This document shows positions 22,284 to 29,825 of a stretch of 33,922 bases of DNA, in pieces. The stretch is taken from NCBI GenBank assembly GCA_027067575.1, contig JAMOVQ010000123.1, forward strand, positions 1 through 33,922, given 5' to 3'. The DNA is from Thermoanaerobaculia bacterium. Lineage in GTDB: Bacteria; Acidobacteriota; Thermoanaerobaculia; Thermoanaerobaculales; Sulfomarinibacteraceae. The position numbers and the translations under genes were made by a program. Numbering within the stretch: the first letter of the stretch is position 1; each line of letters begins with the position of its first letter. The notes below the pieces were generated by a model. That model did no database searches and was not told the DNA's origin. It worked only from the letters and a program-made list of their open reading frames with translations.

Positions 22284-23783
22284 ATGACGATGGGCACGAT
22301 GGAGTTCGAGAGCGGCTGGCGCGAGGTACAGCTCGAGGCGCTGCTCGACCTCTCGCTCGATCTCGTCGGCATCCGTTCCGAGGAGGAGCTGGCCCGCGAG
22401 CTGCTGCACCGCGCCGTGGGAACCCTGGACGCCAGGGCCGGATTCGTCTCGACGGGCTGGACCGGAACGGACCGTGGCGTCATCACAACCTTCGGCCTGT
22501 CCGGAGAGGGCGAAAGCATCCTCCAGATAGTGTCCCTGCCGGTCCGGGAGCAGCTCGAACAGGGGGAGACGGTCCGGGGTGTTCCGGCCGCGGGGACGGC
22601 GGAGATCGGGGAGCTCCTGCTCGCCCCGATGCGGTGGCAGGGACGGACCATCGGCGTCGTGGCCCTTGCGGACAAGGAGGGGCGAGGCGGCGCACGGCCG
22701 TTCGACGAGGCGGACGCCCGGTTCCTGACGACCCTCGCGACCCTCGGAGCGGCCGGGCTGATGAACCTCCGGACCTTCCTCGAGATGGAGCGGGAACGCC
22801 AGCGCCTGGAAGAGGAAAACCGTTCTCTTCGGGAGGCCGCCGGTGAGGAAGGGTTCATCGGGACCGCACCGTCGATCCGGCGCGTCCTCGAGCTGGCGCG
22901 CCGTGCAGCAGTGACGGACGTCGGCGTGATGATCCGCGGGGAGTCCGGCGTCGGCAAGGAACGGCTGGCCCGGCTGATCCACGGACTCTCGCCCAGAGCC
23001 AGCGGACCGTTCGTGCCGCTCGACTGCGCCGCCATGCCCGAGAGCCTGCTCGAGGCGGAGCTGTTCGGAATCGAGGAGGGTGTGGCCACCGGCGTTCACC
23101 GGAGGCTCGGGAAACTCGAGCTGGCGTCCGGCGGCACACTGTTCCTCGACGAGATCGGTGACCTTCCCCTCGCCCTCCAGGCGAAGCTCCTACGGGTCGT
23201 CCAGGAACACGAACTGGAGCGGGTGGGCGGACGGGAACGGATCCCCCTCGACCTGCGGATCCTCAGCGCGACCAACCGCCCCCTGGAGGAGATGGTCGAG
23301 TCGGGCACGTTCCGGCGGGATCTGTACTACCGGCTGCGCGTCGTCGTCATCGAGCTGCCGCCGCTCAGGGAACGTCGCGAGGATATCCCGCTCCTGGCGC
23401 GCCACTTTCTGGCGCTCCACGGCGCCCGCATGGGCCGGCCCGACGCCCGGCTCCGGCCGGAGGCGATGGCCTGGCTCCTCCAGAGACGGTTCCCCGGCAA
23501 CATCCGCGAGCTGGAGAACCTGATCCAGGCCGCCGTGGCCCTGGCCGAAGAAGAGGAGATCTCGCGCGAGGATCTCGAGCTCGCCTCCGGCGACGGTCCC
23601 AGCGAGAGGACCACCCGAGGGATGACGCTCCGCGAGGTGGAACGCCGGCACATCCTGGCCGTGCTGGAGTCGGTCGGGGGGAAACGGGGCGAGGCCGCCC
23701 GGATCCTCGGGATCGACCGGACGACCCTGTACCGGAAACTGAGGCATATTGCAACGCACGATGCAACCTGCATCACATCCTGA
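22284..23783 (+). CDS. GAF-AAA+ NtrC-type regulator with altered GAFTGA loop
   Basis: A 499-residue bacterial enhancer-binding protein. An N-terminal GAF domain (about 15-170) is joined by a coiled linker 'MERERQRLEEENRSLREAA' to the AAA+ domain, followed by a Fis-type helix-turn-helix ('LREVERRHILAVLESVGGKRGEAARILGIDRTTLYRKL'). Walker A is 'GESGVGKE' (219-226), Walker B 'GGTLFLDEIGDL', and the arginine-finger region is 'FRRDLYYRLRV'. At the sigma-54 contact loop the usual GAFTGA reads 'GVATGV' (266-271), so the key Phe is missing. It may be a weak or special activator, or act on other holoenzymes. It sits between two sigma-54-like promoters. Confidence 0.9.
   Translation: MTMGTMEFESGWREVQLEALLDLSLDLVGIRSEEELARELLHRAVGTLDARAGFVSTGWTGTDRGVITTFGLSGEGESILQIVSLPVREQLEQGETVRGVPAAGTAEIGELLLAPMRWQGRTIGVVALADKEGRGGARPFDEADARFLTTLATLGAAGLMNLRTFLEMERERQRLEEENRSLREAAGEEGFIGTAPSIRRVLELARRAAVTDVGVMIRGESGVGKERLARLIHGLSPRASGPFVPLDCAAMPESLLEAELFGIEEGVATGVHRRLGKLELASGGTLFLDEIGDLPLALQAKLLRVVQEHELERVGGRERIPLDLRILSATNRPLEEMVESGTFRRDLYYRLRVVVIELPPLRERREDIPLLARHFLALHGARMGRPDARLRPEAMAWLLQRRFPGNIRELENLIQAAVALAEEEEISREDLELASGDGPSERTTRGMTLREVERRHILAVLESVGGKRGEAARILGIDRTTLYRKLRHIATHDATCITS
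23760..23774. promoter_or_regulatory. Candidate upstream activator site 1
   Basis: GATGCA-ACC-TGCATC is a perfect inverted repeat spanning the last codons of the activator gene. It lies 111 bases upstream of the -24 element of P2, which is a usual distance for enhancer sites. A related 15-mer lies at 23841-23855. Confidence 0.4.
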
Positions 23784-23840
23784 TCTCGCCTTGAATCTCC
23801 GAAGGATTCCGATGGCAGGACCGTCCACACCCCGGCGGAT

Positions 23841-23855
23841 GATGGACTTTGCAAC
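23841..23855. promoter_or_regulatory. Candidate upstream activator site 2
   Basis: GATGGACTTTGCAAC shares GATG-N5-TGCA-N-C with site 1 and 10 of 15 bases overall. The extended string TTGCAACRCAC occurs here (23849) and at 23749, exactly 100 bases apart. It lies 30 bases upstream of the -24 element. Confidence 0.3.
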
Positions 23856-23885
23856 ACACAGCTCCTGGCGAACCGCGGGTGAAAC

Positions 23886-23901
23886 TGGCACGGCGCTTGC
23901 G
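23886..23901 (+). promoter_or_regulatory. Sigma-54-type -24/-12 promoter P2
   Basis: TGGCACGGCGCTTGCG matches TGGCACG-N4-TTGCW except for the final W. The GG-N10-GC spacing is exact. The predicted start is near 23912, then AAGGAGG and ATG 23927. It is the best of the three sites and would drive the small membrane peptide and the partner-switching genes. Confidence 0.75.
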
Positions 23902-23926
23902 AATCTCCCACCCGAAGGAGGCGAGA

Positions 23927-24085
23927 ATGCGGGGTGCAACACTGGTCAGGATCGCGGCGGCTTCCACTGTCGTCCTCGGGTGCACGGCAGCGATCGCGAT
24001 CCAGCTCGTCCACTTCCAGCTCGTGGTGCCCGTCCACCATCTCCGGATCGCGTGGACCGTGATGCGCCTGCTCGTCCAGCTGTGA
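23927..24085 (+). CDS. 52-aa membrane peptide behind a sigma-54-like promoter
   Basis: A 52-residue peptide with a perfect ribosome site (AAGGAGG, five bases before the ATG). The N-terminus is basic, then a hydrophobic stretch 'IAAASTVVLGCTAAIAIQLVHFQLVV'. A short tail with 'VHHLRIAWTVMRLLVQL' follows. It reads as a single-pass membrane peptide; 'VLGC' is a poor lipobox, so a lipoprotein is less likely. Being the first gene after a strong -24/-12 element and 52 bases before the RsbW-like gene, it may be a membrane input or anchor for the switch. I do not recognise a family. Confidence 0.6.
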   Translation: MRGATLVRIAAASTVVLGCTAAIAIQLVHFQLVVPVHHLRIAWTVMRLLVQL

Positions 24086-24137
24086 GACGAGACCTCTGTC
24101 CCCTCCGGCTCCCGGGGCACCATCCGCCCGGAGAACC

Positions 24138-24584
24138 ATGGTGAGCGAACGCGAACCGTTCGTCGCCGAGGTCCGGCTTCTCCTGCCTCCACTCGAGGGC
24201 GCGGAGCTCGTGGCCGTCCGGGCCGCCGAGGTCGTGGGCCGCAATGCTGGCTTCCGGACGGAGACCCTGGACGCCGTGGGAATCGCTCTGGCCGAGGCCT
24301 GTCTGAACGGGTTCGAGCACGGGCGGAACGAAGGCGGTATCATGGTGCGGCTCGCCCTGGAGGAGGGCGAGGGGCGCCCAACGGCGATCCTGGCCGAGGT
24401 GGAGGACCATGGCGTCGGATTCGGCGCGAGACGGTCACGACGCACCGGCCGGGGAGGGGGGCGCCTGAAGAAGCGTGGCTGGGGTCTGGTCCTGATGCGC
24501 GAGCTGATGGACGAGGTGGACGTAGAGTCCGTGCCCGGTCACACCGTCGTGCGGATGCGGAAGTATCGGGAGGACCGTGGATGA
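24138..24584 (+). CDS. RsbW-like anti-sigma factor / serine kinase (HATPase_c)
   Basis: A 148-residue GHKL-fold protein. The N-box is 'GIALAEACLNGFEHG', G1 'EVEDHGVGF', and G2 'KRGWGLVLMRELMDEVDV'. This is the single-domain anti-sigma/serine kinase type of RsbW and SpoIIAB, which binds a sigma factor or phosphorylates a STAS antagonist. ATG 24138 follows GGAG. It overlaps the STAS gene as ATGA, so kinase and target are made together. No sigma factor gene is adjacent, so the switched target is unknown. Confidence 0.87.
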   Translation: MVSEREPFVAEVRLLLPPLEGAELVAVRAAEVVGRNAGFRTETLDAVGIALAEACLNGFEHGRNEGGIMVRLALEEGEGRPTAILAEVEDHGVGFGARRSRRTGRGGGRLKKRGWGLVLMRELMDEVDVESVPGHTVVRMRKYREDRG

Positions 24585-24946
24585 CCGCCGAGAAACCCAC
24601 TCCGAGGGCCGAGGTCGTGCCCGGCGGAATCACCGTCGTCGAGGCCACCGACTACATCAACAACGAGGCCGGTCAGCTGCTCGCTGATGCCGCGAAGGCG
24701 CATTTCGGACGGGAACGGCCCGTGCTTCTCTTCGACCTCTCGGCAACCAGGATCATCAACTCCATCGGCGTCTCGATCCTGCTCGAGCTGCTCGAGGACA
24801 TCCTCGACCGCAAGGGGACGATGGCGTTCTGCAACGTCTCACCCACCATCGCCCGGACCTTCGACATCATGGGGGTCGCCCAGTACGCTCGGATCTTCCC
24901 CGACCGCGCCACCGCGCTCGAGGCGCTGGGGGGTCATGACGGGTGA
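24581..24946 (+). CDS. STAS-domain anti-sigma factor antagonist
   Basis: A 121-residue STAS protein of the RsbV/SpoIIAA type. The strand-loop 'RPVLLFDLSATRIINSIGVSILLELLEDI' carries the phosphorylatable Ser61 in 'INSIG', where the canonical motif is DSSG; the Asp is Asn and the second Ser is Ile. The last helix is 'ARTFDIMGVAQYARIFPDRATALEAL'. It should be phosphorylated by the upstream kinase and dephosphorylated by the downstream PP2C. It overlaps both neighbours (ATGA and 11 bases). Confidence 0.88.
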   Translation: MTAEKPTPRAEVVPGGITVVEATDYINNEAGQLLADAAKAHFGRERPVLLFDLSATRIINSIGVSILLELLEDILDRKGTMAFCNVSPTIARTFDIMGVAQYARIFPDRATALEALGGHDG

Positions 24947-26432
24947 CACCCTCCGGCGCCTCGGGGAGCTCGCCCTCGAGGGACTGCCGGGCCCTCGTCT
25001 GCCCGGTATCGTGCTCGACATCCTGGTGAGGGAGTCCCACGCGGCGGGCGGGCTCCTCCTTCGCGCCGGAACCGTCGTGGCGCGCCAGGGGACCGCCGGG
25101 ACGGAACCGGCCGGAGACGAGGGCGCCATCGAACTCCTCCCCGGGCCCGAACCGTGGCATCTGCGCCTGGTCGGCGGTCCGGCGCCGGAGGACGGCGCGC
25201 TTGCCGCGGCCCGCCTGGCACTTCGGATGTGGGAGCTGGGCACGGCACTCCGAGAGGCCCGCTTGGGCGAACGGCTCCGGCTGTGGGAGCTCGATGCGAT
25301 CCGGACGCTGGCCTCGTCCATCGTGGGGATCCTCGACCCGGAAACCCTCGGGACCGAGCTGACGACGAGCCTCGTCATGCTGATGGGTGTCCGCCGCGCC
25401 GAGCTTCTCGTGGGCGGCACACCGGAGGGCGCCCGGCGGGTGGCCGTCTTCGGCCGCCCTCCGAGCGACGGGACCGACGCCGCGGCGGCGTGGCGCGAGG
25501 GGATCACCACCGATCGGCTGCTGGCGAGACCCCTCGCCACCTCGTCCGAGACCCTGGGGCTCGTCCTCGTGGCGGACAAGGAAGCGCGGACGGGGAGCCA
25601 GCCGTTCTCCGAGGACGACCAGCGGTTGCTGGAGCTGTTCGCAGTTCAGGCGGCGGTGGCCCTGGAGAACGCCCGCCTGTACCGCGCCTCCCTGGAGAAG
25701 GAACGGCTCGACCGCGAGCTGGCAGTGGCCGCGGAGGTCCAGGCGTACCTCCAGCCGCCGGAGTTCCCCGAAATGGCCGGGTACCGGATCGCCACCTTCC
25801 GCCGGCCCGCGCGGTTCGTCGCCGGCGACTGCTTCACCGTCAGCCCCCGCGCCGGCGGGGTGGAGGTCATGCTGGCCGACGTCTCGGGCAAGGGTGTCGG
25901 CGCGGGCCTGCTCGCCGCGAGCCTCCAATCCGGCGCGCGGCTCCTCGCCGGCCTCGACGAGCCGCTCGCCGAGACGGCGGGCCGCCTCGGCCGCACCCTC
26001 CACGAGACCACCGAGCCCCACCAGTTCGCCACCGCCGTCCTCGTCCGGTGCGGCGAGGACGGACGCGTCACGTTCGTCAACGCAGGCCACCCCCCGGCGT
26101 TCGTCCTCCGGGGGGACCTGCGGATCGAGCAGGTGGACAGCACCGGCCTTCCACTCGGCCTTCTCCCGGAGTCGGCCTGGACCGAGCGGACCCTCATCCT
26201 GCGGCCCGGCGACCGGATCGTGCTGTATACCGACGGGCTGACGGAGGCGGAGGACGCCTCCGGCGAGGAGCTCGGCATCGGGAACCTCGCCCAGATCGTC
26301 GCGGCCGCCGCCCGGGAGGAGGGTGAGGTCCTCTGCGCCGCCGTCGTCGAGCGGGTCGAGCGACACACGGGCGGCCGGCCGTTCACGGACGACGTCACCG
26401 TGGTCGTGATCGAACGAACCCCGGCCGGGTGA
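24936..26432 (+). CDS. RsbU-like PP2C phosphatase with GAF domain
   Basis: A 498-residue protein. A GAF-type sensor domain covers about 105-265 ('LASSIVGILDPETLGTELTTSLVMLMGVRRAELLVGG', 'SEDDQRLLELFAVQAAVALENARLY'). A coiled linker leads to a SpoIIE/PP2C domain (about 275-495). Metal and active-site motifs are 'VAGDCF', 'VMLADVSGKGVGAGLLAA', 'FVNAGHPP', 'LYTDGLTEA' and 'FTDDVTVVVIE'. The Asp residues needed for the metal centre are present, so it should be active. ATG 24936 overlaps the STAS gene by 11 bases. It completes a kinase/antagonist/phosphatase switch, with the GAF domain as the signal input. The N-terminal 100 residues are unassigned. Confidence 0.9.
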   Translation: MTGDTLRRLGELALEGLPGPRLPGIVLDILVRESHAAGGLLLRAGTVVARQGTAGTEPAGDEGAIELLPGPEPWHLRLVGGPAPEDGALAAARLALRMWELGTALREARLGERLRLWELDAIRTLASSIVGILDPETLGTELTTSLVMLMGVRRAELLVGGTPEGARRVAVFGRPPSDGTDAAAAWREGITTDRLLARPLATSSETLGLVLVADKEARTGSQPFSEDDQRLLELFAVQAAVALENARLYRASLEKERLDRELAVAAEVQAYLQPPEFPEMAGYRIATFRRPARFVAGDCFTVSPRAGGVEVMLADVSGKGVGAGLLAASLQSGARLLAGLDEPLAETAGRLGRTLHETTEPHQFATAVLVRCGEDGRVTFVNAGHPPAFVLRGDLRIEQVDSTGLPLGLLPESAWTERTLILRPGDRIVLYTDGLTEAEDASGEELGIGNLAQIVAAAAREEGEVLCAAVVERVERHTGGRPFTDDVTVVVIERTPAG

Positions 26433-26512
26433 GCCGGGTCACAGACGGCAAAGGGGACCGGTGCGAGAATCTTCGTGGGATGCGACCCAACGCGCTCCCA
26501 TGACCTCCTCCC

Positions 26513-26534
26513 GACGCCACCCCAGGGTGGCGTC
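26513..26534. terminator. Intrinsic terminator after the partner-switching genes
   Basis: GACGCCACCC-CA-GGGTGGCGTC is a 10-base stem, 80 bases after the phosphatase stop, followed by CCCCTTTGTTTCC. CAAAGGGGAC at 26449-26458 is fully complementary to GTCCCCTTTG at 26532-26541, so a larger competing structure is possible. Confidence 0.75.
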
Positions 26535-26607
26535 CCCTTTGTTTCCTCCCGTCCCTCACGGGGGCCACGTCACGGCCACGGTGTCAGCAAGAAAATGAAA
26601 CACGAGA

Positions 26608-26624
26608 CGCTCCGCCCCGGAGCG
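26608..26624 (-). terminator. Terminator of the putative-Ig gene
   Basis: On the minus strand CGCTCCG-GGG-CGGAGCG is followed by a T-rich stretch ending TTTCATTTTCTTGC. It begins 14 bases after the stop of the minus-strand gene at 26638. It faces the plus-strand terminator at 26513-26534. Confidence 0.7.
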
Positions 26625-26637
26625 AATCGCCCTCGGC

Positions 26638-27543
26638 CTATGGCGACTCTTGTGTCGAGGGGATGCCCTGGGCCCGCTCGTTGACCACGAGTTCGAACAC
26701 CCGCTCCGAGGTGAGCCTCCCCCGGTCCAAGGCTTCCACCGTGAAGAGGGCCCGACACGGCTCCTCCGGTACGCCCTCGATGACTCCGGACGACGCGTGG
26801 AGCACCAGACCTTTCGGAAGGGTGCCATCGATTACATGCACGATGTATGGCGTCGTTCCGCCCTCGACCTCGAGGGTTGCGGTGTACTCCGATCCGGCCA
26901 CGGCTGCCGGCAGGGTTTCCGTCATGATCTCGAGCGGCGATGCGGCCACGGTGATCCGGATCCCGGTGGTCGCTTCCTTCCCGCCAGAATCGCGGACGCG
27001 GACCACCCCGACCCAGGTGCCCGTCCGGGAGGGTGTCCCCTGAAGGGTTCCCCCGGTGGGGTCGAGGGAAAGCCCCGGCGGCAGCTCGCCGTACACGAGT
27101 TTCCAGGAATACGGTGCCGAACCTCCAACAACCCCCAACGTCCGTTTGTACGGCCGGCCCACCACACCACCGTCGATCACGCCTTCCGCCGTGATCCGGA
27201 GCCGTTCGGTGGCGCCATCGAACGCCGTAACCGCCCGAGGCTCCGTTCCTCCAGCCGTAATCCTCCCCTGCTCCGTGTGCTCAGTCCTGGCTGCCGGCCC
27301 GGGTGGTACGCCCACGCTTTCCACCCCTGACGGCGTCACCGTCCCCTGATGGCCCATACTCTCGTCGGAACGAACGGTGGGACCGCCCATTCCCGATCCG
27401 CCCATCGATTTCCTCGCCGTCACCGCCCCCCCGGTGGAGCGAGGCGGCCGGCCGTTCGAAATCCCCGGAACCGCCGTGCCGCCCATGTCGAAGAACGCCT
27501 GCGCCATGGCAAGTGTCCGTTTCGCCGGATCCACGGCTTCCAT
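26638..27543 (-). CDS. Protein with two He_PIG / cadherin-like putative Ig domains
   Basis: About 301 residues from ATG 27543 (GTG 27558 is an alternative; neither has a strong ribosome site). Residues 1-110 are disordered and rich in Gly, Thr and Pro. Two putative-Ig modules follow: 'GGVVGRPYKRTLGVVGGSAPYSWKLVYGELPPGLSLD' with 'GTLQGTPSRTGTWVGVVRVRDSGG', and 'AVAGSEYTATLEVEGGTTPYIVHVIDGTLPKGLVL' with 'GVIEGVPEEP'. These are typical of surface or secreted proteins, yet no signal peptide is visible. The gene start abuts repeat module A (27566), so the original N-terminus may have been lost or rearranged there. Confidence 0.7.
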   Translation of the reverse strand: MEAVDPAKRTLAMAQAFFDMGGTAVPGISNGRPPRSTGGAVTARKSMGGSGMGGPTVRSDESMGHQGTVTPSGVESVGVPPGPAARTEHTEQGRITAGGTEPRAVTAFDGATERLRITAEGVIDGGVVGRPYKRTLGVVGGSAPYSWKLVYGELPPGLSLDPTGGTLQGTPSRTGTWVGVVRVRDSGGKEATTGIRITVAASPLEIMTETLPAAVAGSEYTATLEVEGGTTPYIVHVIDGTLPKGLVLHASSGVIEGVPEEPCRALFTVEALDRGRLTSERVFELVVNERAQGIPSTQESP

Positions 27544-27565
27544 TTGCACCCCACTCACCCGCCCA

Positions 27566-27794
27566 CCCAGGGACCAGCGAAGCGATGTCCCGCTTGGCGC
27601 CTCAGAGAACCAGGCCCTTCACGATCGGGACTGCCCCCACAACGGAGTCCTCGGCCATCCAGCGGTCGAGCGCTCCACGAGGAACGGGCCGGCGTGGGGG
27701 CGGGGGCGGTCCGGGGGGAGCTCGCTCCCACCGGGGCGCACGGGCGAGGCGCGCAGCCCGCGCGAAGCGCGGGGGCCGGCCGCCGGTTCGCCCC
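27566..27794. repeat. Composite extragenic repeat, module A joined to module B
   Basis: 27566-27714 matches 18528-18676 without gaps, and 27713-27794 matches 132-213 and 19146-19227. Here the two modules are fused directly, while at 18.5-19.2 kb they are 360 bases apart. The perfect hairpin CCCGCGC-GAA-GCGCGGG lies at 27757-27773. It fills most of the gap between the putative-Ig and HD-GYP genes; the remaining 27795-27885 shows nothing recognisable. Confidence 0.85.
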
Positions 27795-27885
27795 ACGGTT
27801 GCGTCCCCGCTGGCCACGGCCACGGTCGCGGGACATGGTGCCCGGGGGCGTTCCTTCGAGCTCCGAGAAGGGCGGGGAGCCACCC

Positions 27886-29742
27886 TCAGGCGCGGTCTCC
27901 GTCCTCCGCAGCGCGGTACGCGCCCGAGCTCGCGAAGAGCGCGACCAGGTCGGCGTCGAGCATCCCTCCCCGGGCCTCGTCCCGGAGGATCTCCAGCGCC
28001 CGTTCCACGGGCAGCGCCGGCTTGTACGGCCGGTCCCCGGCGGTCAGCGCATCGTAGACGTCCGCGATCGCCAGGATCCGTGCCTCCAGGGGGATCGACT
28101 CCGCCGTCACCCCCTCCGGGTACCCGCTCCCGTCGAGCTTCTCGTGGTGGCGGGCGACGATCTCGGGGATCCGCGCGAGGTCGGGGGGCCACGGGAGGGT
28201 GGTCAGAAACCGGTGGGAGTGGACCACGTGGGACTCGATCTCGCGGCGCTCGGTCTCGTCGAGATTCCCCGACGGCACGGTGAGGTGCCGGAGCTCCTCC
28301 GGCTCGAGCAGCGGCCGGCGGGACCCGTCGAACGCCTCGAACACGGTGCCCGCCAGCGTCCCCAGCGGACCAGTGAGACCGGCCGGAAGGGGCACCTCGC
28401 GGTTGGCCCGCTCCACCGCCCGGATCCAGCCGAGGGTCCGTTCCCGGACGCGCTCCCGGGCGTCCGCGATCGCCTCGATCGTCTCCTCCCCCGGGGGGCG
28501 CCCCCCGGCCACGAGTCCCGCCACGACCTCCTCCGCGGCCCGGAGCGTCTCCGCGACGGCGGCATGGCCGAGCCGCTCCACGATGGTGGCCTCGCGGTCC
28601 GGCCCCAGCCGTGTCCGCTTGGTCAGGACCGCCTCCCGGACCCCGACCTTCCCGATGTCGTGGAGGAGCGCCGCGTACCGGAGCTGCCGGAGGTCCGCCG
28701 GGGAGAACGCGACCTCCGCGAAACGGCCGGTCCGCTCGCGGTCCACGGCCCGGGCGAGGGCCGTCGCCAGCCGCGCCACCCGGAGGCTGTGCCCCGATGT
28801 GGGCGGGTCCCGCTGTTCGATCGCCGTGATGGAGGCCGTGACGAACGACTCGAACAGGGTCTCGATCCGCTCGAGCAGCCGGCTGTTCTCCAGCACCACG
28901 GCGGCCTGGGCGGCCAGCGACCGCAGCAGCTCCAGGTCCCCGTCGTCGAACGGGACCACCTCCCGGGCCACCGCCTCCGGCGTGTGGAGCCAGACCCCCG
29001 GCCGGCGCTTCCGGTTGATCAGCTGGATGACGCCCACCGTCTCCCTGGAACGGGTGATCATCGGAACGGCCAGCACGCTCCGCGACCGGTAGCCGGAGCG
29101 CTCGTCGAAGGAACCGTTGAACGTGAACGGCGCATCGGGCGGCAGTGTGTAGGCATCCGCGACCACCACCGGCTCGCCGGTCACCGCCGCCATTCCCGCC
29201 ATGCTCGTCCGGTCCAGCGGGATCACCGCCCCGCCATCGGGCGGTTCGCGGCTCTCGTTCTGGGCGCGGACGAACCGGAGCGTCGCGGCCCCGTCTCGGC
29301 CCTTCTCCACCAGGTAGATCGAGCCCGCGTCGGCCGAGACCAGCCGCCGGGCGGAGCGGAGGATCCGTTCGAGTAGCGCCCCGAGGTCCCGCTCCTCCGC
29401 GAGTGCCGTACCGATCTCGAGCAGTTCCTGTTCGAGATCGGCCCTCCGCTCGCGGATGGCCCGGTCCCGGGCCTCCCGCCACTCGGCGAGCGCCAGTTGC
29501 CGGGCCATCTCCAGGACGGCCTCCCTGACGTCCGGCGGCGCCTCCGCCGGCACCGTCACTCGTGCGCCGGAAACGCCGGAAGAGAGCGCCACGACCACCA
29601 CGCCGGGCCGCGGGCCGGACGGAACCGGCGCTCCTCCGCCTTCCCCGACGACGACCACGACGGGCGGTTCCGGAAGCACCGGAGGACCCTTCCGTCCATC
29701 CACCGTCCCGACGTGCACGACCGGGACCGAGTCGGCATGCAT
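27886..29742 (-). CDS. GAF/HD-GYP domain protein (putative c-di-GMP phosphodiesterase)
   Basis: A 618-residue protein. The N-terminal 100 residues are Val/Gly-rich and unassigned, and a charged helix leads to a GAF domain (about 115-300, 'SADAGSIYLVEKG', 'VLAVPMITRSRETVGVIQLINRK'). The HD-GYP domain starts at 'RDPPTSGHSLRVARLA'. HD is His361-Asp362 in 'LLHDIGKVGV', and GYP is at 540-542 in 'HHEKLDGSGYP'. About 120 residues are inserted between the HD helix and 'HSHRFL', longer than usual. The catalytic residues are kept, so c-di-GMP hydrolysis is likely. ATG 29742 lies six bases after a TATAGT box. The gene is downstream of glutamate dehydrogenase but has its own promoter. Confidence 0.9.
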   Translation of the reverse strand: MHADSVPVVHVGTVDGRKGPPVLPEPPVVVVVGEGGGAPVPSGPRPGVVVVALSSGVSGARVTVPAEAPPDVREAVLEMARQLALAEWREARDRAIRERRADLEQELLEIGTALAEERDLGALLERILRSARRLVSADAGSIYLVEKGRDGAATLRFVRAQNESREPPDGGAVIPLDRTSMAGMAAVTGEPVVVADAYTLPPDAPFTFNGSFDERSGYRSRSVLAVPMITRSRETVGVIQLINRKRRPGVWLHTPEAVAREVVPFDDGDLELLRSLAAQAAVVLENSRLLERIETLFESFVTASITAIEQRDPPTSGHSLRVARLATALARAVDRERTGRFAEVAFSPADLRQLRYAALLHDIGKVGVREAVLTKRTRLGPDREATIVERLGHAAVAETLRAAEEVVAGLVAGGRPPGEETIEAIADARERVRERTLGWIRAVERANREVPLPAGLTGPLGTLAGTVFEAFDGSRRPLLEPEELRHLTVPSGNLDETERREIESHVVHSHRFLTTLPWPPDLARIPEIVARHHEKLDGSGYPEGVTAESIPLEARILAIADVYDALTAGDRPYKPALPVERALEILRDEARGGMLDADLVALFASSGAYRAAEDGDRA

Positions 29743-29748
29743 GGCCTC

Positions 29749-29754
29749 ACTATA
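29749..29754 (-). promoter_or_regulatory. Extended -10 box of a likely leaderless promoter
   Basis: On the minus strand TGC-TATAGT lies six bases before the ATG of the HD-GYP gene. The TGn extension is present and the -35 region is poor. The message would start at or next to the ATG, with no room for a Shine-Dalgarno site. Confidence 0.5.
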
Positions 29755-29825
29755 GCAGCCGATCGTCCTGCGGCCCGGGCGCCCTCTCCTCCGATGATCC
29801 GTGCCGTATCGGCGGCCGTACCGGA

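Noticed and set aside
27349-29376. 675-aa plus-strand open frame
   Set aside because: It crosses the repeat and runs antisense to the HD-GYP gene, whose motifs are unmistakable.
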